The translations under genes and the position numbers were made by a program. The notes beneath the pieces are model-generated. The model was not told the origin of the DNA. It was given only the letters and a program-made list of their open reading frames with translations, and searched no databases. A stretch of DNA of 12,559 nucleotides from Acidobacteriota bacterium (GTDB lineage Bacteria; Acidobacteriota; Blastocatellia; Pyrinomonadales; Pyrinomonadaceae), in assembly GCA_023391155.1 (NCBI GenBank), contig JAEWBM010000043.1, forward strand, positions 1-12,559. Direction: 5' to 3'. How positions within the stretch are numbered: position 1 is the first letter of the stretch; each line of letters begins with the position of its first letter. Shown one piece after another: positions 5,874-12,383 of the stretch.

Positions 5874-7943
5874 TCACTTCAACAGACCGCCGAATAAGGG
5901 CGCCGTACGGCGCGAGCAGTCGATACTCTCGGGCCCCTTCGACCAATGCGCCGCGGGGCCCAGGATGACTGGGTCGCCGCCGCGCATGGCGCTGTAGTAA
6001 GAAAGCACACCGTTTGAGATGTAAACCGTGATGTCCGTCGCGCCGTAGGATTTCTGCCAGTAGCCGTCGCCGCCCTCGACTCGGAGCCCTCGCGGCTTGA
6101 AAAGGTTTGGACATGCCTGCTCGAGATGCTCGAAGACAGGCTCCACGACGCGCCGGGCCGCAGCCTGTTCCAAGCGGTCGTTGTCGGCAGCAGGCAGCAA
6201 CCCACAGTTTAGGATGGGACCGGCAAACGTCCGCGCGTCTTCGCCGAATCCCGTCAGGATGAAGCTATGCAAGCCTTGCTCGAGCCCTATCGAATCGCAA
6301 TCCGACTGATCGACTTTAAAGCCCCATGGCAGGAGCTTTCGATCAGACGTCCGGAAATCTGGGACCCGATATAAGCCGTCGGCAGTAGTTGTTCGTAGGA
6401 TGATGAGTCCGCGAACCCGGCCTTCGAACCTTTGGATCAGGGCCTTGGCGCGTGCTCCGCCGGGACCTTCCGGATCAAAGGCATACCCTCCGGTAGCGTT
6501 GAAGAATCCAGATCCGGGGTGAAGGAGCGCAGCCAGAAACGAGAGCGATTGCGCATCTAGTGTCAGGTATAGATAGGGCTCGTTTAGATAGCGATCGGGT
6601 ATCCTGACTTCAATCCACCGCTTGGTCCAATCGGCAGGAGCGAACCGAGGCGCCGCGCCGAGGGCTACCTGTGCACCCTGCAGCAGGACGAGTCCTAGGC
6701 AGATCAGCACCAGTGCTGCCGGCCGACACCTCACCACCAAACGACGCGTCAATTCGACGATCAGAATGGGAGCGATCGACGCCGCCGGAATGAAATAGCG
6801 GCTGTTGCCCGACGTCAGCTGCCACAGCACCCAGGATGCTAGGAAGAGCACGGCCATCGCACCTAGCAAGCGGTTGACATTGCCCCTCAGGGGTCGCGGA
6901 GCCGGGCGTTCCTCGGCCTCCCCCTCGTGCGGTCGACAAAGTCCCGCAAGCATCCACATCCCGGCTACGAGAGCCAGGGCCGCGTACCGAAGATCAGGCG
7001 ATGCCGTTTCGACATGAATCATTGGGAGTGGCAGCGCCATGCGAAACGGCAGTGACAAGGCCTCCGCCAGCGACCGCGGCAGGAAGCGATCCATGACCGC
7101 GCCCTCGACGGCGAAATCCGGCGACCGGAACAGGCCGTTGAACATCGGAAAGAAGGGATTGCCGAACTCTTGGTAAAGCCGCATCGCCCAAGGTCCTGCG
7201 ACCATCGCGACGGCGAGGGTACACAAGACTCCGAATGTGAGGGCGTCCTCGAGCCGTCGCTTCGAGGACACAGGCAGGAACAGAAAAACGGGCATTGTCG
7301 CGACCGCGAAAATCGAGTTGGAGAGCTTAAGCCCGACTCCAATCCCCATCAGCAGCCCAGCAACAGCCACCAGCGTCCTACGCTCTCCAGTTAGGGATAG
7401 AGCCAGCGCGAGCCACGCCGCCACAACCGGAATGCCTGTCGTGATGTCGACGAACGAGGTACCCAGTTCCAGCAAGTAAACGGGATTCGACAGGGCAAGC
7501 AAGGCTGCGGTGAGAGCAATAAACTGCGCTCGCCATGGCCGCTCTCCGCGCACCAAGACCAGGGCCATCTCATAGACCAGCCACAATAGGCTGCAATGAA
7601 CCGTGGCCAGCACCCCCGCCATCGCGAGCGAAGGTAGCCCGGACGCCATCAGCCAGTAGAACAGGCCATGAGCGTACGGCGTGAAATAGGCCGGGAAGGC
7701 GGCAAAGAAGTCCTGGCTGAACCGGTCGTTGAAGACGCTATACCCGGCGTAGACGTGGTAGTTCAGCAAGTCCCAGTTGACGTCACGTTGGGCGTACCAA
7801 GTCCAGAACAAAGCAGCGACGAGCAGCCCGGCATAAGCGGCCGGACGAGACCAGCGATTGGATGGCGGCCTCTCCGGCGTCGGTGCGGCGTTCGAAGTCA
7901 ATCTTGCCTGCCTTGCTCTGGATGCCCGGGCCGTCTTCCGCAC
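5874..7943 (-). CDS. Large membrane protein, GT-C-type glycosyltransferase candidate
   Basis: A 689-residue protein with about 10 hydrophobic segments between residues 34 and 428, then a soluble tail of about 260 residues that would face the periplasm. After the first helix comes RDVNWDLLNYHVY (53-65), with Asp54 and Asp58 in the first outer loop, where GT-C enzymes keep their catalytic acidic pair. SRYFIPAAS at 381-389 resembles the late RY-x-hP motif of DUF2029/GT87-like proteins. Such enzymes transfer a sugar from a polyprenyl-phosphate donor on the outer membrane leaflet. No exact family is recognised and the tail is unfamiliar. The first start is GTG at 7943, without a clear ribosome-binding site; TTG codon 15, preceded by AAGGCAGG, is a possible alternative. 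It heads the four-gene operon, after a 228-base gap from tfpX in which I see no convincing promoter. Confidence 0.72.
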   Translation of the reverse strand: MRKTARASRARQARLTSNAAPTPERPPSNRWSRPAAYAGLLVAALFWTWYAQRDVNWDLLNYHVYAGYSVFNDRFSQDFFAAFPAYFTPYAHGLFYWLMASGLPSLAMAGVLATVHCSLLWLVYEMALVLVRGERPWRAQFIALTAALLALSNPVYLLELGTSFVDITTGIPVVAAWLALALSLTGERRTLVAVAGLLMGIGVGLKLSNSIFAVATMPVFLFLPVSSKRRLEDALTFGVLCTLAVAMVAGPWAMRLYQEFGNPFFPMFNGLFRSPDFAVEGAVMDRFLPRSLAEALSLPFRMALPLPMIHVETASPDLRYAALALVAGMWMLAGLCRPHEGEAEERPAPRPLRGNVNRLLGAMAVLFLASWVLWQLTSGNSRYFIPAASIAPILIVELTRRLVVRCRPAALVLICLGLVLLQGAQVALGAAPRFAPADWTKRWIEVRIPDRYLNEPYLYLTLDAQSLSFLAALLHPGSGFFNATGGYAFDPEGPGGARAKALIQRFEGRVRGLIILRTTTADGLYRVPDFRTSDRKLLPWGFKVDQSDCDSIGLEQGLHSFILTGFGEDARTFAGPILNCGLLPAADNDRLEQAAARRVVEPVFEHLEQACPNLFKPRGLRVEGGDGYWQKSYGATDITVYISNGVLSYYSAMRGGDPVILGPAAHWSKGPESIDCSRRTAPLFGGLLK

Positions 7944-8171
7944 AATGGTGGAACCGATCCCGAACGACGTGCTCTTCCCGGATCGCCCATCACTCTGACA
8001 CTAGGCGCATCCTTGACGGGCTTGCTTCTTCAGTATCGAGTGTCTCTTTCGTCATGCCGGGACAGCACCGACGCCCGGCGGAATCACGCGAGGGAGTGGT
8101 CATGGCTGTAGTCAATGGCCGACGCCTGCGTTCGCTCTGCAGGCTAGGCCGGACGCAGTCTTAGCGGGCAA

Positions 8172-8984
8172 CTAGCGCCACGGCCTCAGCCCGACCATGC
8201 CAGCAATGGCGCCGGATGACGCATCCACCAGCATCGCTGCGTCGCCCTGCGGGCCTTTGATCGGAAGGTATCTAAGGCGCGACTCCGGCAGGCCGCTGCC
8301 CGCGACTGCTTGGTCGAGCACCTCTGGATCAGCGGGGTTCAGCGCCCGCAAATCGGCGAGTGAGCCCGCTTTTCCGACGGCGAGCGAAGCCTCCGATGCA
8401 TATTCCCGATACTGTCTGGGAAAATGCTGGAGATCCCGGCCGCCGAAGGCGGACTCGAACATGATCTTCTTCCGCTCGTCCTCGGACGACGGCGCAGCCG
8501 CTGCGACTATACGGGGCCCTAGCCATTCGGTCCGAGCGGCGTCAGTGCCTTCCGCCGCCTTTCGATCCTCCTCCCGGATGTCCGCCCTGGAAACGACTTC
8601 GAAGCGGTCTTTGACGAAGACGACGTAGTGCGGCCGTCCTGCCTCGAGGGTCTGCAAGCCGTAGAGCAACGCCGCGAGCTGCAGCGATCCAATACAGGCC
8701 AGGTCGAGGGACAGCCTCTTCTTTCGGCGGTCGAAAACGACGAACGTCAGCAGCGGCCCGAGTGTCACGTCTACCGCGAGTAGCAACACGAGGATTTCGC
8801 CAACCCCGGAGATCGTGGCGAGCGGGCCTCGGTACCAGCCCAGGTAGATGGCTGAAAGCACTAAGGCTGCCACGAGGACCGACACGCCCAAGTGCACACC
8901 GGAGGCCAGGCACCTCGCCTTCAACGTCCCGGCACCGGCCCCTACCTGAGCGTCGCCGCCACGGATTGTTGTTTGGTACGTCAC
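8172..8984 (-). CDS. tfpX: TfpX/TfpZ-family type IV pilin accessory protein
   Basis: A 270-residue inner-membrane protein with three hydrophobic helices (about 33-50, 61-84, 94-113) and a long soluble C-terminal domain. Family signatures are clear: LKARCLASGVHL before helix 1, LAVDVTLGPLLTFVVF at 69-84, LQLAALLYGLQT at 101-112 and RPHYVVFVKDRFEVV at 117-131. In Pseudomonas these proteins are encoded beside pilA and help a particular pilin allele reach the surface. Here the gene lies directly downstream of pilin A1 (146-base gap, same strand), which is the expected pairing. A longer frame runs to 9140, but GTG at 8984 is preferred: GGAGGAAGGA lies 7 bases upstream and the length then fits the family. 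Confidence 0.88.
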   Translation of the reverse strand: MTYQTTIRGGDAQVGAGAGTLKARCLASGVHLGVSVLVAALVLSAIYLGWYRGPLATISGVGEILVLLLAVDVTLGPLLTFVVFDRRKKRLSLDLACIGSLQLAALLYGLQTLEAGRPHYVVFVKDRFEVVSRADIREEDRKAAEGTDAARTEWLGPRIVAAAAPSSEDERKKIMFESAFGGRDLQHFPRQYREYASEASLAVGKAGSLADLRALNPADPEVLDQAVAGSGLPESRLRYLPIKGPQGDAAMLVDASSGAIAGMVGLRPWR

Positions 8985-8991
8985 CAGGAAA

Positions 8992-9001
8992 TCCTTCCTC
9001 C
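8992..9001 (-). promoter_or_regulatory. Strong ribosome-binding site fixing the tfpX start
   Basis: GGAGGAAGGA on the minus strand ends 7 bases before the GTG at 8984. It is nearly a perfect Shine-Dalgarno sequence and decides this start over the upstream in-frame ATG at 9140. Confidence 0.8.
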
Positions 9002-9130
9002 GGGTAGGAAAGGCACCGCACATGCAGTCGACCTTCCCAATGAGATGAAGGACAGCAGACTCGCAGACAATCGCCGCACACTCAAGATGCCCGGCCGCCG
9101 TGCGTCGGCCCGATGCGGCCGCTCGCCGCC

Positions 9131-9628
9131 TCAACGGCACTCAGAAGGGGCGAACCTCGCAGCCAGGGTGCCGGCAGATTGGTTTGAGACTAGGTCGCCA
9201 GCGCCGCTTGCAGCGCATCGCCACCTCATTGGCCCATCCGGCGGCAAAAACTGGCTCGTACCCTGCGGTAGCGGGCTGCCGTTCACTGATGGAGCGATTG
9301 TCAGCGTCCCGCCACCGGCGAGAGCGGTCGTGGTGACGGTGATGATGCCGGTATCCTCGCCGATGGCAATGGACGCCGTGTTCTTTGTCGCTGCGGGGGG
9401 TGCGAAGCCGACAGCATAGCCGACTGCAGCCGCATTCGGGTTGCCCGTAGCGAGCACATAGGCCACGTTGAGCTTCGCGGGAGCAGCGAGGCCATGGCTC
9501 TCGGTGACGCGGGAACGGACGACGTAGTCCTGATAAGCGGGAATGGCGGCCGCTGCCAGGATGCCGATAATTGCTACGACGATCATCAGTTCGATCAGTG
9601 TGAACCCGCGATACCATCTCTTGATCAT
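9131..9628 (-). CDS. pilA: Type IV major-type pilin A1
   Basis: A 165-residue prepilin. MIKRWYRG^FTLIELMIVV is a class III leader: prepilin peptidase PilD should cut after Gly8 and methylate Phe9, and Glu13 is the conserved Glu5 of mature pilin. The hydrophobic N-terminal helix and IPAYQDYVVRSRV follow. The C-terminal D-region is bounded by two cysteines, one in MRWRC and one in the final SECR, with 25 residues between them. The mature protein would be 157 residues. A longer frame to 9763 is ignored because the leader starts at 9628, with AAGGA nine bases upstream. It differs from pilin A2 mainly by a longer disulfide loop. tfpX follows, and a sigma-54-type promoter precedes it. It could be the main pilin or an alternative subunit. 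Confidence 0.92.
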   Translation of the reverse strand: MIKRWYRGFTLIELMIVVAIIGILAAAAIPAYQDYVVRSRVTESHGLAAPAKLNVAYVLATGNPNAAAVGYAVGFAPPAATKNTASIAIGEDTGIITVTTTALAGGGTLTIAPSVNGSPLPQGTSQFLPPDGPMRWRCAASGAGDLVSNQSAGTLAARFAPSECR

Positions 9629-9678
9629 GTCGTGTCGTCCTTGTTGTACTTCGTCTTTGCCCAGATGCTCGACGACAC

Positions 9679-9695
9679 ATGCAAGGGGCATGCCG
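9679..9695 (-). promoter_or_regulatory. Sigma-54 promoter of pilin A1
   Basis: On the minus strand CGGCAT-GCCCC-TTGCAT matches the sigma-54 consensus TGGCAC-N5-TTGCAT, with a perfect -12 box and exact GG-N10-GC spacing. The start point would be near 9669, giving a leader of about 41 bases. Pilin genes of this class are classically RpoN- and PilR-dependent. Confidence 0.75.
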
Positions 9696-9792
9696 CTCGG
9701 GCGAAGCGGTCGGTCAGGGGCGACAGACGGAAATCGGCTGCGAGCGATAAGCCAGGACCTCACGTCGAAGGGCCGGCGATCGGTAACTGCAT

Positions 9793-9830
9793 GTGACGAA
9801 TGCGGTCAGGCAACTGACGCAACCGGTCAC
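9793..9830. promoter_or_regulatory. Possible activator half-sites upstream of pilin A1
   Basis: GTGAC (9793-9797) and GTCAC (9826-9830) lie about 100-135 bases upstream of the -24 box, with related GGTCAG and CTGACG between them. The same pentamers cluster upstream of pilin A2. The range suits an enhancer-binding activator such as PilR, but the sequence is not the published Pseudomonas PilR site, and part overlaps the end of the upstream gene. Confidence 0.3.
9801..9821 (-). terminator. Hairpin just after the glycosyltransferase stop
   Basis: Read on the minus strand, TGCGTCAG-TTGC-CTGACCGCA forms an 8 bp stem with one bulged base, five bases after the stop of the gene ending at 9827. Only a short TTCGT follows, so if it terminates it does so weakly. 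It may equally belong to the pilin A1 upstream region. Confidence 0.35.
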
Positions 9831-11113
9831 TTGATTTGCGACAGCACCTTTGGGGAGGTCGTAACCGGACGCTGCGGGCTCTGAAGGCCGATCAGCGCGA
9901 GCACGAAGGAGGCGAAGAGTATTTCGGTCCCTCCAATCATGAGCGTGACTGACGGAATCGCGCCCCGCATCACATTCACCGGATCTAGTTCCGCGAAGCC
10001 GGCGCCTGCCCATACGGCCAGCGAGTAGAAGCCACCCGCAAGGCCGCTCAGCGCAAGGGTTGAACCCAGCAATACGCCTTTTTCAAGCGAGAACCTGCCT
10101 GCAAACCGCGCAAATTGGTCCGATTCAGGCAACACACCCTGTACATAGCCGATCGACCTAGCGAGGAGCGAAAAAATGACGAGGTGCAGACCGAGCACCG
10201 TGCCGCCTGCGGCATAGAGCATAGTGTGGATGTCGAGCCCGGTGGTACCAAGGAAGAGTGGTCCCTGCGCAAGTGCGACCTGCGCCAACGCCCCAACCAG
10301 CATCAGCAGCACCCCCGGGTAGAGCAGCAGCCATCTTGGGCTCATCATCAGAAGGAATGTGAGATGACGCCAGCCATCACGCCACGTCTGGAGATGCGAG
10401 GGGCGCATCCGGCCGTCCGGGGACAACGTTGTAGGAACCTCCGAGATCTTCAGGCCGGCCAGCGTCGACTTCACGACCATCTCGCTAGCAAATTCCATCC
10501 CGCCGCCGAGCAGTTGCAATGCAATGATGGCGTCGCGTTGAAAGGCTCGCAGCCCGCAATGGAAGTCGCCGATCGGCGACTTGAACAACAGCCTGCCCAG
10601 CGCACTCAGTACCGGGTTGCCCAGGTAGCGATGTAGCAGCGGCATAGCGCCTGGCGCGACGCCACCTTTGAATCGGTTGCCCATGACAAGAGCGTCACCG
10701 GCGCGAAGTCGTTCCACGAAGCCGTCGAGACGCGAGAAGTCATAGCTCAGATCCGCATCTCCCATGACGACGTATCGGCCACGGGCAGCCCTAATTCCTC
10801 CCATGAGCGCTGCCCCGTATCCCTTCCGATCGACATTGACAACGCGTGCGCCCGCGCCAATCGCGAGTTCGCGCGACTGATCAGTCGAGCCGTTGTCGGA
10901 CACCAGCACCTCGCCTCGAATGCCCGTGCGAGCAAGGAATGCGAACGCCTGCCTGACGCATGCAGCAACCGTGGCGGCCTCGTTGAGGCAAGGCATCAGG
11001 ATCGTGAGCTCAAGTCCTGCCTGTGCGATCTCGGCAGAAGCGGATGGAAGCGCGGATCCGTTCCTGCTCGAAGGGAGCATCGCTTCGGCGTCTGAAAGTC
11101 CTGTTGTAGCCAT
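9827..11113 (-). CDS. Polyprenyl-phosphate glycosyltransferase, family 2 with membrane tail
   Basis: A 428-residue protein. Residues 35-46 (ELTILMPCLNEA) open a GT-A domain, VSDNGSTDQS (71-80) is the nucleotide-binding DNGSTD motif, and MGDADLSYDF (117-126) carries the DXD metal site. DFHCGLRAFQRDA and FASEMVVKS match the dolichyl-phosphate mannose/glucose synthase group. From about residue 255 onward there are four hydrophobic helices. Such enzymes move a sugar from a nucleotide donor to undecaprenyl phosphate for use outside the membrane, so it is a natural donor-maker for the GT-C-like protein at 5874-7943. It lies between the two pilin genes on the same strand. The start is unsure: ATG 11113 is chosen, but TTG 11143, GTG 11128 or a later ATG are possible because no good ribosome-binding site is visible. 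Confidence 0.85.
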   Translation of the reverse strand: MATTGLSDAEAMLPSSRNGSALPSASAEIAQAGLELTILMPCLNEAATVAACVRQAFAFLARTGIRGEVLVSDNGSTDQSRELAIGAGARVVNVDRKGYGAALMGGIRAARGRYVVMGDADLSYDFSRLDGFVERLRAGDALVMGNRFKGGVAPGAMPLLHRYLGNPVLSALGRLLFKSPIGDFHCGLRAFQRDAIIALQLLGGGMEFASEMVVKSTLAGLKISEVPTTLSPDGRMRPSHLQTWRDGWRHLTFLLMMSPRWLLLYPGVLLMLVGALAQVALAQGPLFLGTTGLDIHTMLYAAGGTVLGLHLVIFSLLARSIGYVQGVLPESDQFARFAGRFSLEKGVLLGSTLALSGLAGGFYSLAVWAGAGFAELDPVNVMRGAIPSVTLMIGGTEILFASFVLALIGLQSPQRPVTTSPKVLSQIK

Positions 11114-11325
11114 CGCTAGAAAAGGCACTCGCCTTCTGTCCAAGTCCGGGGCTCCATGTTAGGCGTGGGTCGCGCAGCGGATGCTGTCCGCATGGACGGC
11201 ACCGACGCTCGGTCGTTCCGATAGGATTGGAGCCGCTTCCTGCGCACATTTGCAACGTGTTGATGCAACGATCCCCCATCCGTGGCCGCGGCTGCGGCGA
11301 CGGCAATTGCGCGTTTGGGCGCACA

Positions 11326-11353
11326 ATAGAAAAACGCGGCCGAAGCCGCGTTT
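11326..11353 (-). terminator. Intrinsic terminator of pilin A2
   Basis: On the minus strand, AAACGCGGC-TTCG-GCCGCGTTT forms a perfect 9 bp stem closed by a stable TTCG loop, and the transcript runs into TTTTTCTATTG. It begins 22 bases after the pilin A2 stop. This is a strong Rho-independent terminator, so pilin A2 is probably transcribed mainly as a single gene. Confidence 0.9.
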
Positions 11354-11375
11354 CCATGAGACGGATCTCGGTCGC

Positions 11376-11825
11376 TCAACGGCACTCGGCCGGGCGATAC
11401 TTCGCCAGCAACGTCGTCCCCGCGCCGTTGCAGGTCCAGGTGATGCGGTCGTTCGCCGGCGGACGCGAGCCCGAAGCAGCCGCGGGAATGCCGGCTGGCA
11501 CGAACTGAACGTCGCCCGCACCCGCACGGGCGGTGGTCGTGACGGTGATGTTGCCCGACGTGCCATCGACAGCAACCACGGAGGTGTTCACCGTCGCAGC
11601 CGGTGCAGAGAAGCCCGCTGCCAAGTCTGCTTGACCATTGGCGGCGTTCTCTGAAACCAGCAGCTTGGCGGCAGCGGCGAAGCCGATGCCCTCAGCAACC
11701 CGAGCCCGAACTGTGTAGTCCTGATACGCCGGAATAGCAACCGCAGCCAGGATGCCGATGATCGCGACCACGATCATCAACTCGATCAGAGTGAAACCCT
11801 TTTGAACTTTGCGCTTCATCGACAT
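11376..11825 (-). CDS. pilA: Type IV major pilin A2
   Basis: A 149-residue prepilin. MSMKRKVQKG^FTLIELMIVV is the class III leader, cut by PilD after Gly10, with Phe11 becoming the N-methylated first residue and Glu15 the conserved Glu5. The helix continues through ILAAVAIPAYQDYTVRARV. The C-terminal disulfide loop runs from the Cys in TWTC to the Cys in AECR, with 15 residues between them. The mature subunit is about 139 residues, typical of a type IVa major pilin used for twitching, adhesion and DNA uptake. The start is set by AAGGAG seven bases before the ATG at 11825. A sigma-54-type promoter, a 68-base leader and a strong terminator make it a self-contained unit, so it is the likelier dominant pilin of the two. 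Confidence 0.94.
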   Translation of the reverse strand: MSMKRKVQKGFTLIELMIVVAIIGILAAVAIPAYQDYTVRARVAEGIGFAAAAKLLVSENAANGQADLAAGFSAPAATVNTSVVAVDGTSGNITVTTTARAGAGDVQFVPAGIPAAASGSRPPANDRITWTCNGAGTTLLAKYRPAECR

Positions 11826-11902
11826 TTGTTTGCTCCTTAAAGCAAGTTAACCATCAGCGGGTCCAAGCTTTTGGTGCCCGGTCGCATTCGACATCAACCT
11901 AT

Positions 11903-11919
11903 ATGCGCGGACCATGCCA
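11903..11919 (-). promoter_or_regulatory. Sigma-54 promoter of pilin A2
   Basis: On the minus strand TGGCAT-GGTCC-GCGCAT keeps exact GG-N10-GC spacing, with a near-consensus -24 box and a weaker -12 box (GCGCAT against TTGCAT). The start point would be near 11893, a 68-base leader. No good -35/-10 pair was found as an alternative. Confidence 0.6.
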
Positions 11920-11957
11920 GCGACCGCGACCGTTACGTGCGAGCCGACGGTTGGAAA

Positions 11958-12053
11958 CACCCCGTTGCCCCCGTGACGGAAGTCACACCGCGGGTGTTTG
12001 TGATGGGCAACCTGGGGTGACAATTCGCGGCACCGGGTGACGCTTCTCGTCAC
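11958..12053. repeat. Nested inverted repeats with clustered GTGAC sites
   Basis: CACCCC-GTTGCCC (11958-11970) pairs with GGGCAAC-CT-GGGGTG (12005-12019): 13 bp with one 2-base bulge. Inside are GTGAC-GGAA-GTCAC (11973-11986) and an overlapping ACACC-GCG-GGTGT (11985-11997). A further hairpin GTGACG-CTTCT-CGTCAC follows at 12037-12053. GTGAC/GTCAC occurs five times in 81 bases. The cluster lies about 40-135 bases upstream of the pilin A2 -24 box, where sigma-54 activators bind. It could be a DNA enhancer or a structured RNA element. Confidence 0.55.
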
Positions 12054-12157
12054 TCTGCTCCGGTCGGCGACCACGGGACTGACGAAATGCGTCCTCCGGC
12101 GGCGAACACCTACCGTTACTGTTGCCAATGCCACAAACCGATAGCTCCTGCCCCGTC

Positions 12158-12171
12158 GAGCAGGTGGACCC
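12158..12171. repeat. 14-base direct repeat, copy 1
   Basis: GAGCAGGTGGACCC occurs here and again at 12364-12377, exact and in the same orientation, with 192 bases between the copies. The enclosed stretch has no transposase or recognisable gene. It could be the footprint of a deletion, duplication or a lost element. Confidence 0.5.
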
Positions 12172-12307
12172 TGAGCCTGCTGCAGTCATGACGGACCCAG
12201 GAAGCCAGCTTTGCAACCCGGCGATGAAGGTCAGGATCCTGGCGGTGGCCATGCCCGCGGTGCGTCGCGCCCCTGACAAGCCCGGCCCATCGACGCCAAC
12301 GGACCAA

Positions 12308-12327
12308 CGCGTTTCCGCGGAAACGCG
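12308..12327. repeat. Perfect 20-base palindrome
   Basis: CGCGTTTCCG is followed directly by its own reverse complement CGGAAACGCG. It lies 56 bases past the phosphodiesterase stop. As RNA it could fold into a tight hairpin, but no T-run follows on the minus strand; as DNA it is a candidate site for a dimeric regulator. Confidence 0.6.
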
Positions 12328-12363
12328 CACGATCTCCAACTATGCTGCGTACTTCAGGGGACT

Positions 12364-12377
12364 GAGCAGGTGGACCC
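12364..12377. repeat. 14-base direct repeat, copy 2
   Basis: An exact second copy of GAGCAGGTGGACCC (first copy at 12158-12171). It ends 6 bases before the phosphodiesterase stop codon region. Confidence 0.5.
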
Positions 12378-12383
12378 CAGCCC

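Larger units (their letters stand above)
11826..12383. other. Long intergenic region upstream of pilin A2
   Basis: No gene is supported in these 558 bases. The region holds the pilin A2 ribosome-binding site and sigma-54-type promoter, a nested inverted-repeat cluster (11958-12053), a 14-base direct repeat (12158 and 12364) and a perfect 20-base palindrome (12308-12327). Open frames on both strands (for example 11983-12339 minus and 12122-12448 plus) have no ribosome-binding site or recognisable motif. Confidence 0.6.

Noticed and set aside
9629..9763. N-terminal extension of pilin A1 to 9763
   Set aside because: It would precede the prepilin leader, which must be near the N-terminus, and it overlaps the sigma-54 motif; AAGGA marks the ATG at 9628.
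11864..11881. GGGCACC-AAAA-GCTTGG as an alternative sigma-54 box for pilin A2
   Set aside because: The GG to GC spacing is two bases too short, whereas the site at 11903-11919 has exact spacing.
11983..12339. Minus-strand frame of 118 codons upstream of pilin A2
   Set aside because: It runs through the palindrome and the inverted repeats, has no ribosome-binding site at any ATG, and shows no protein-like pattern.
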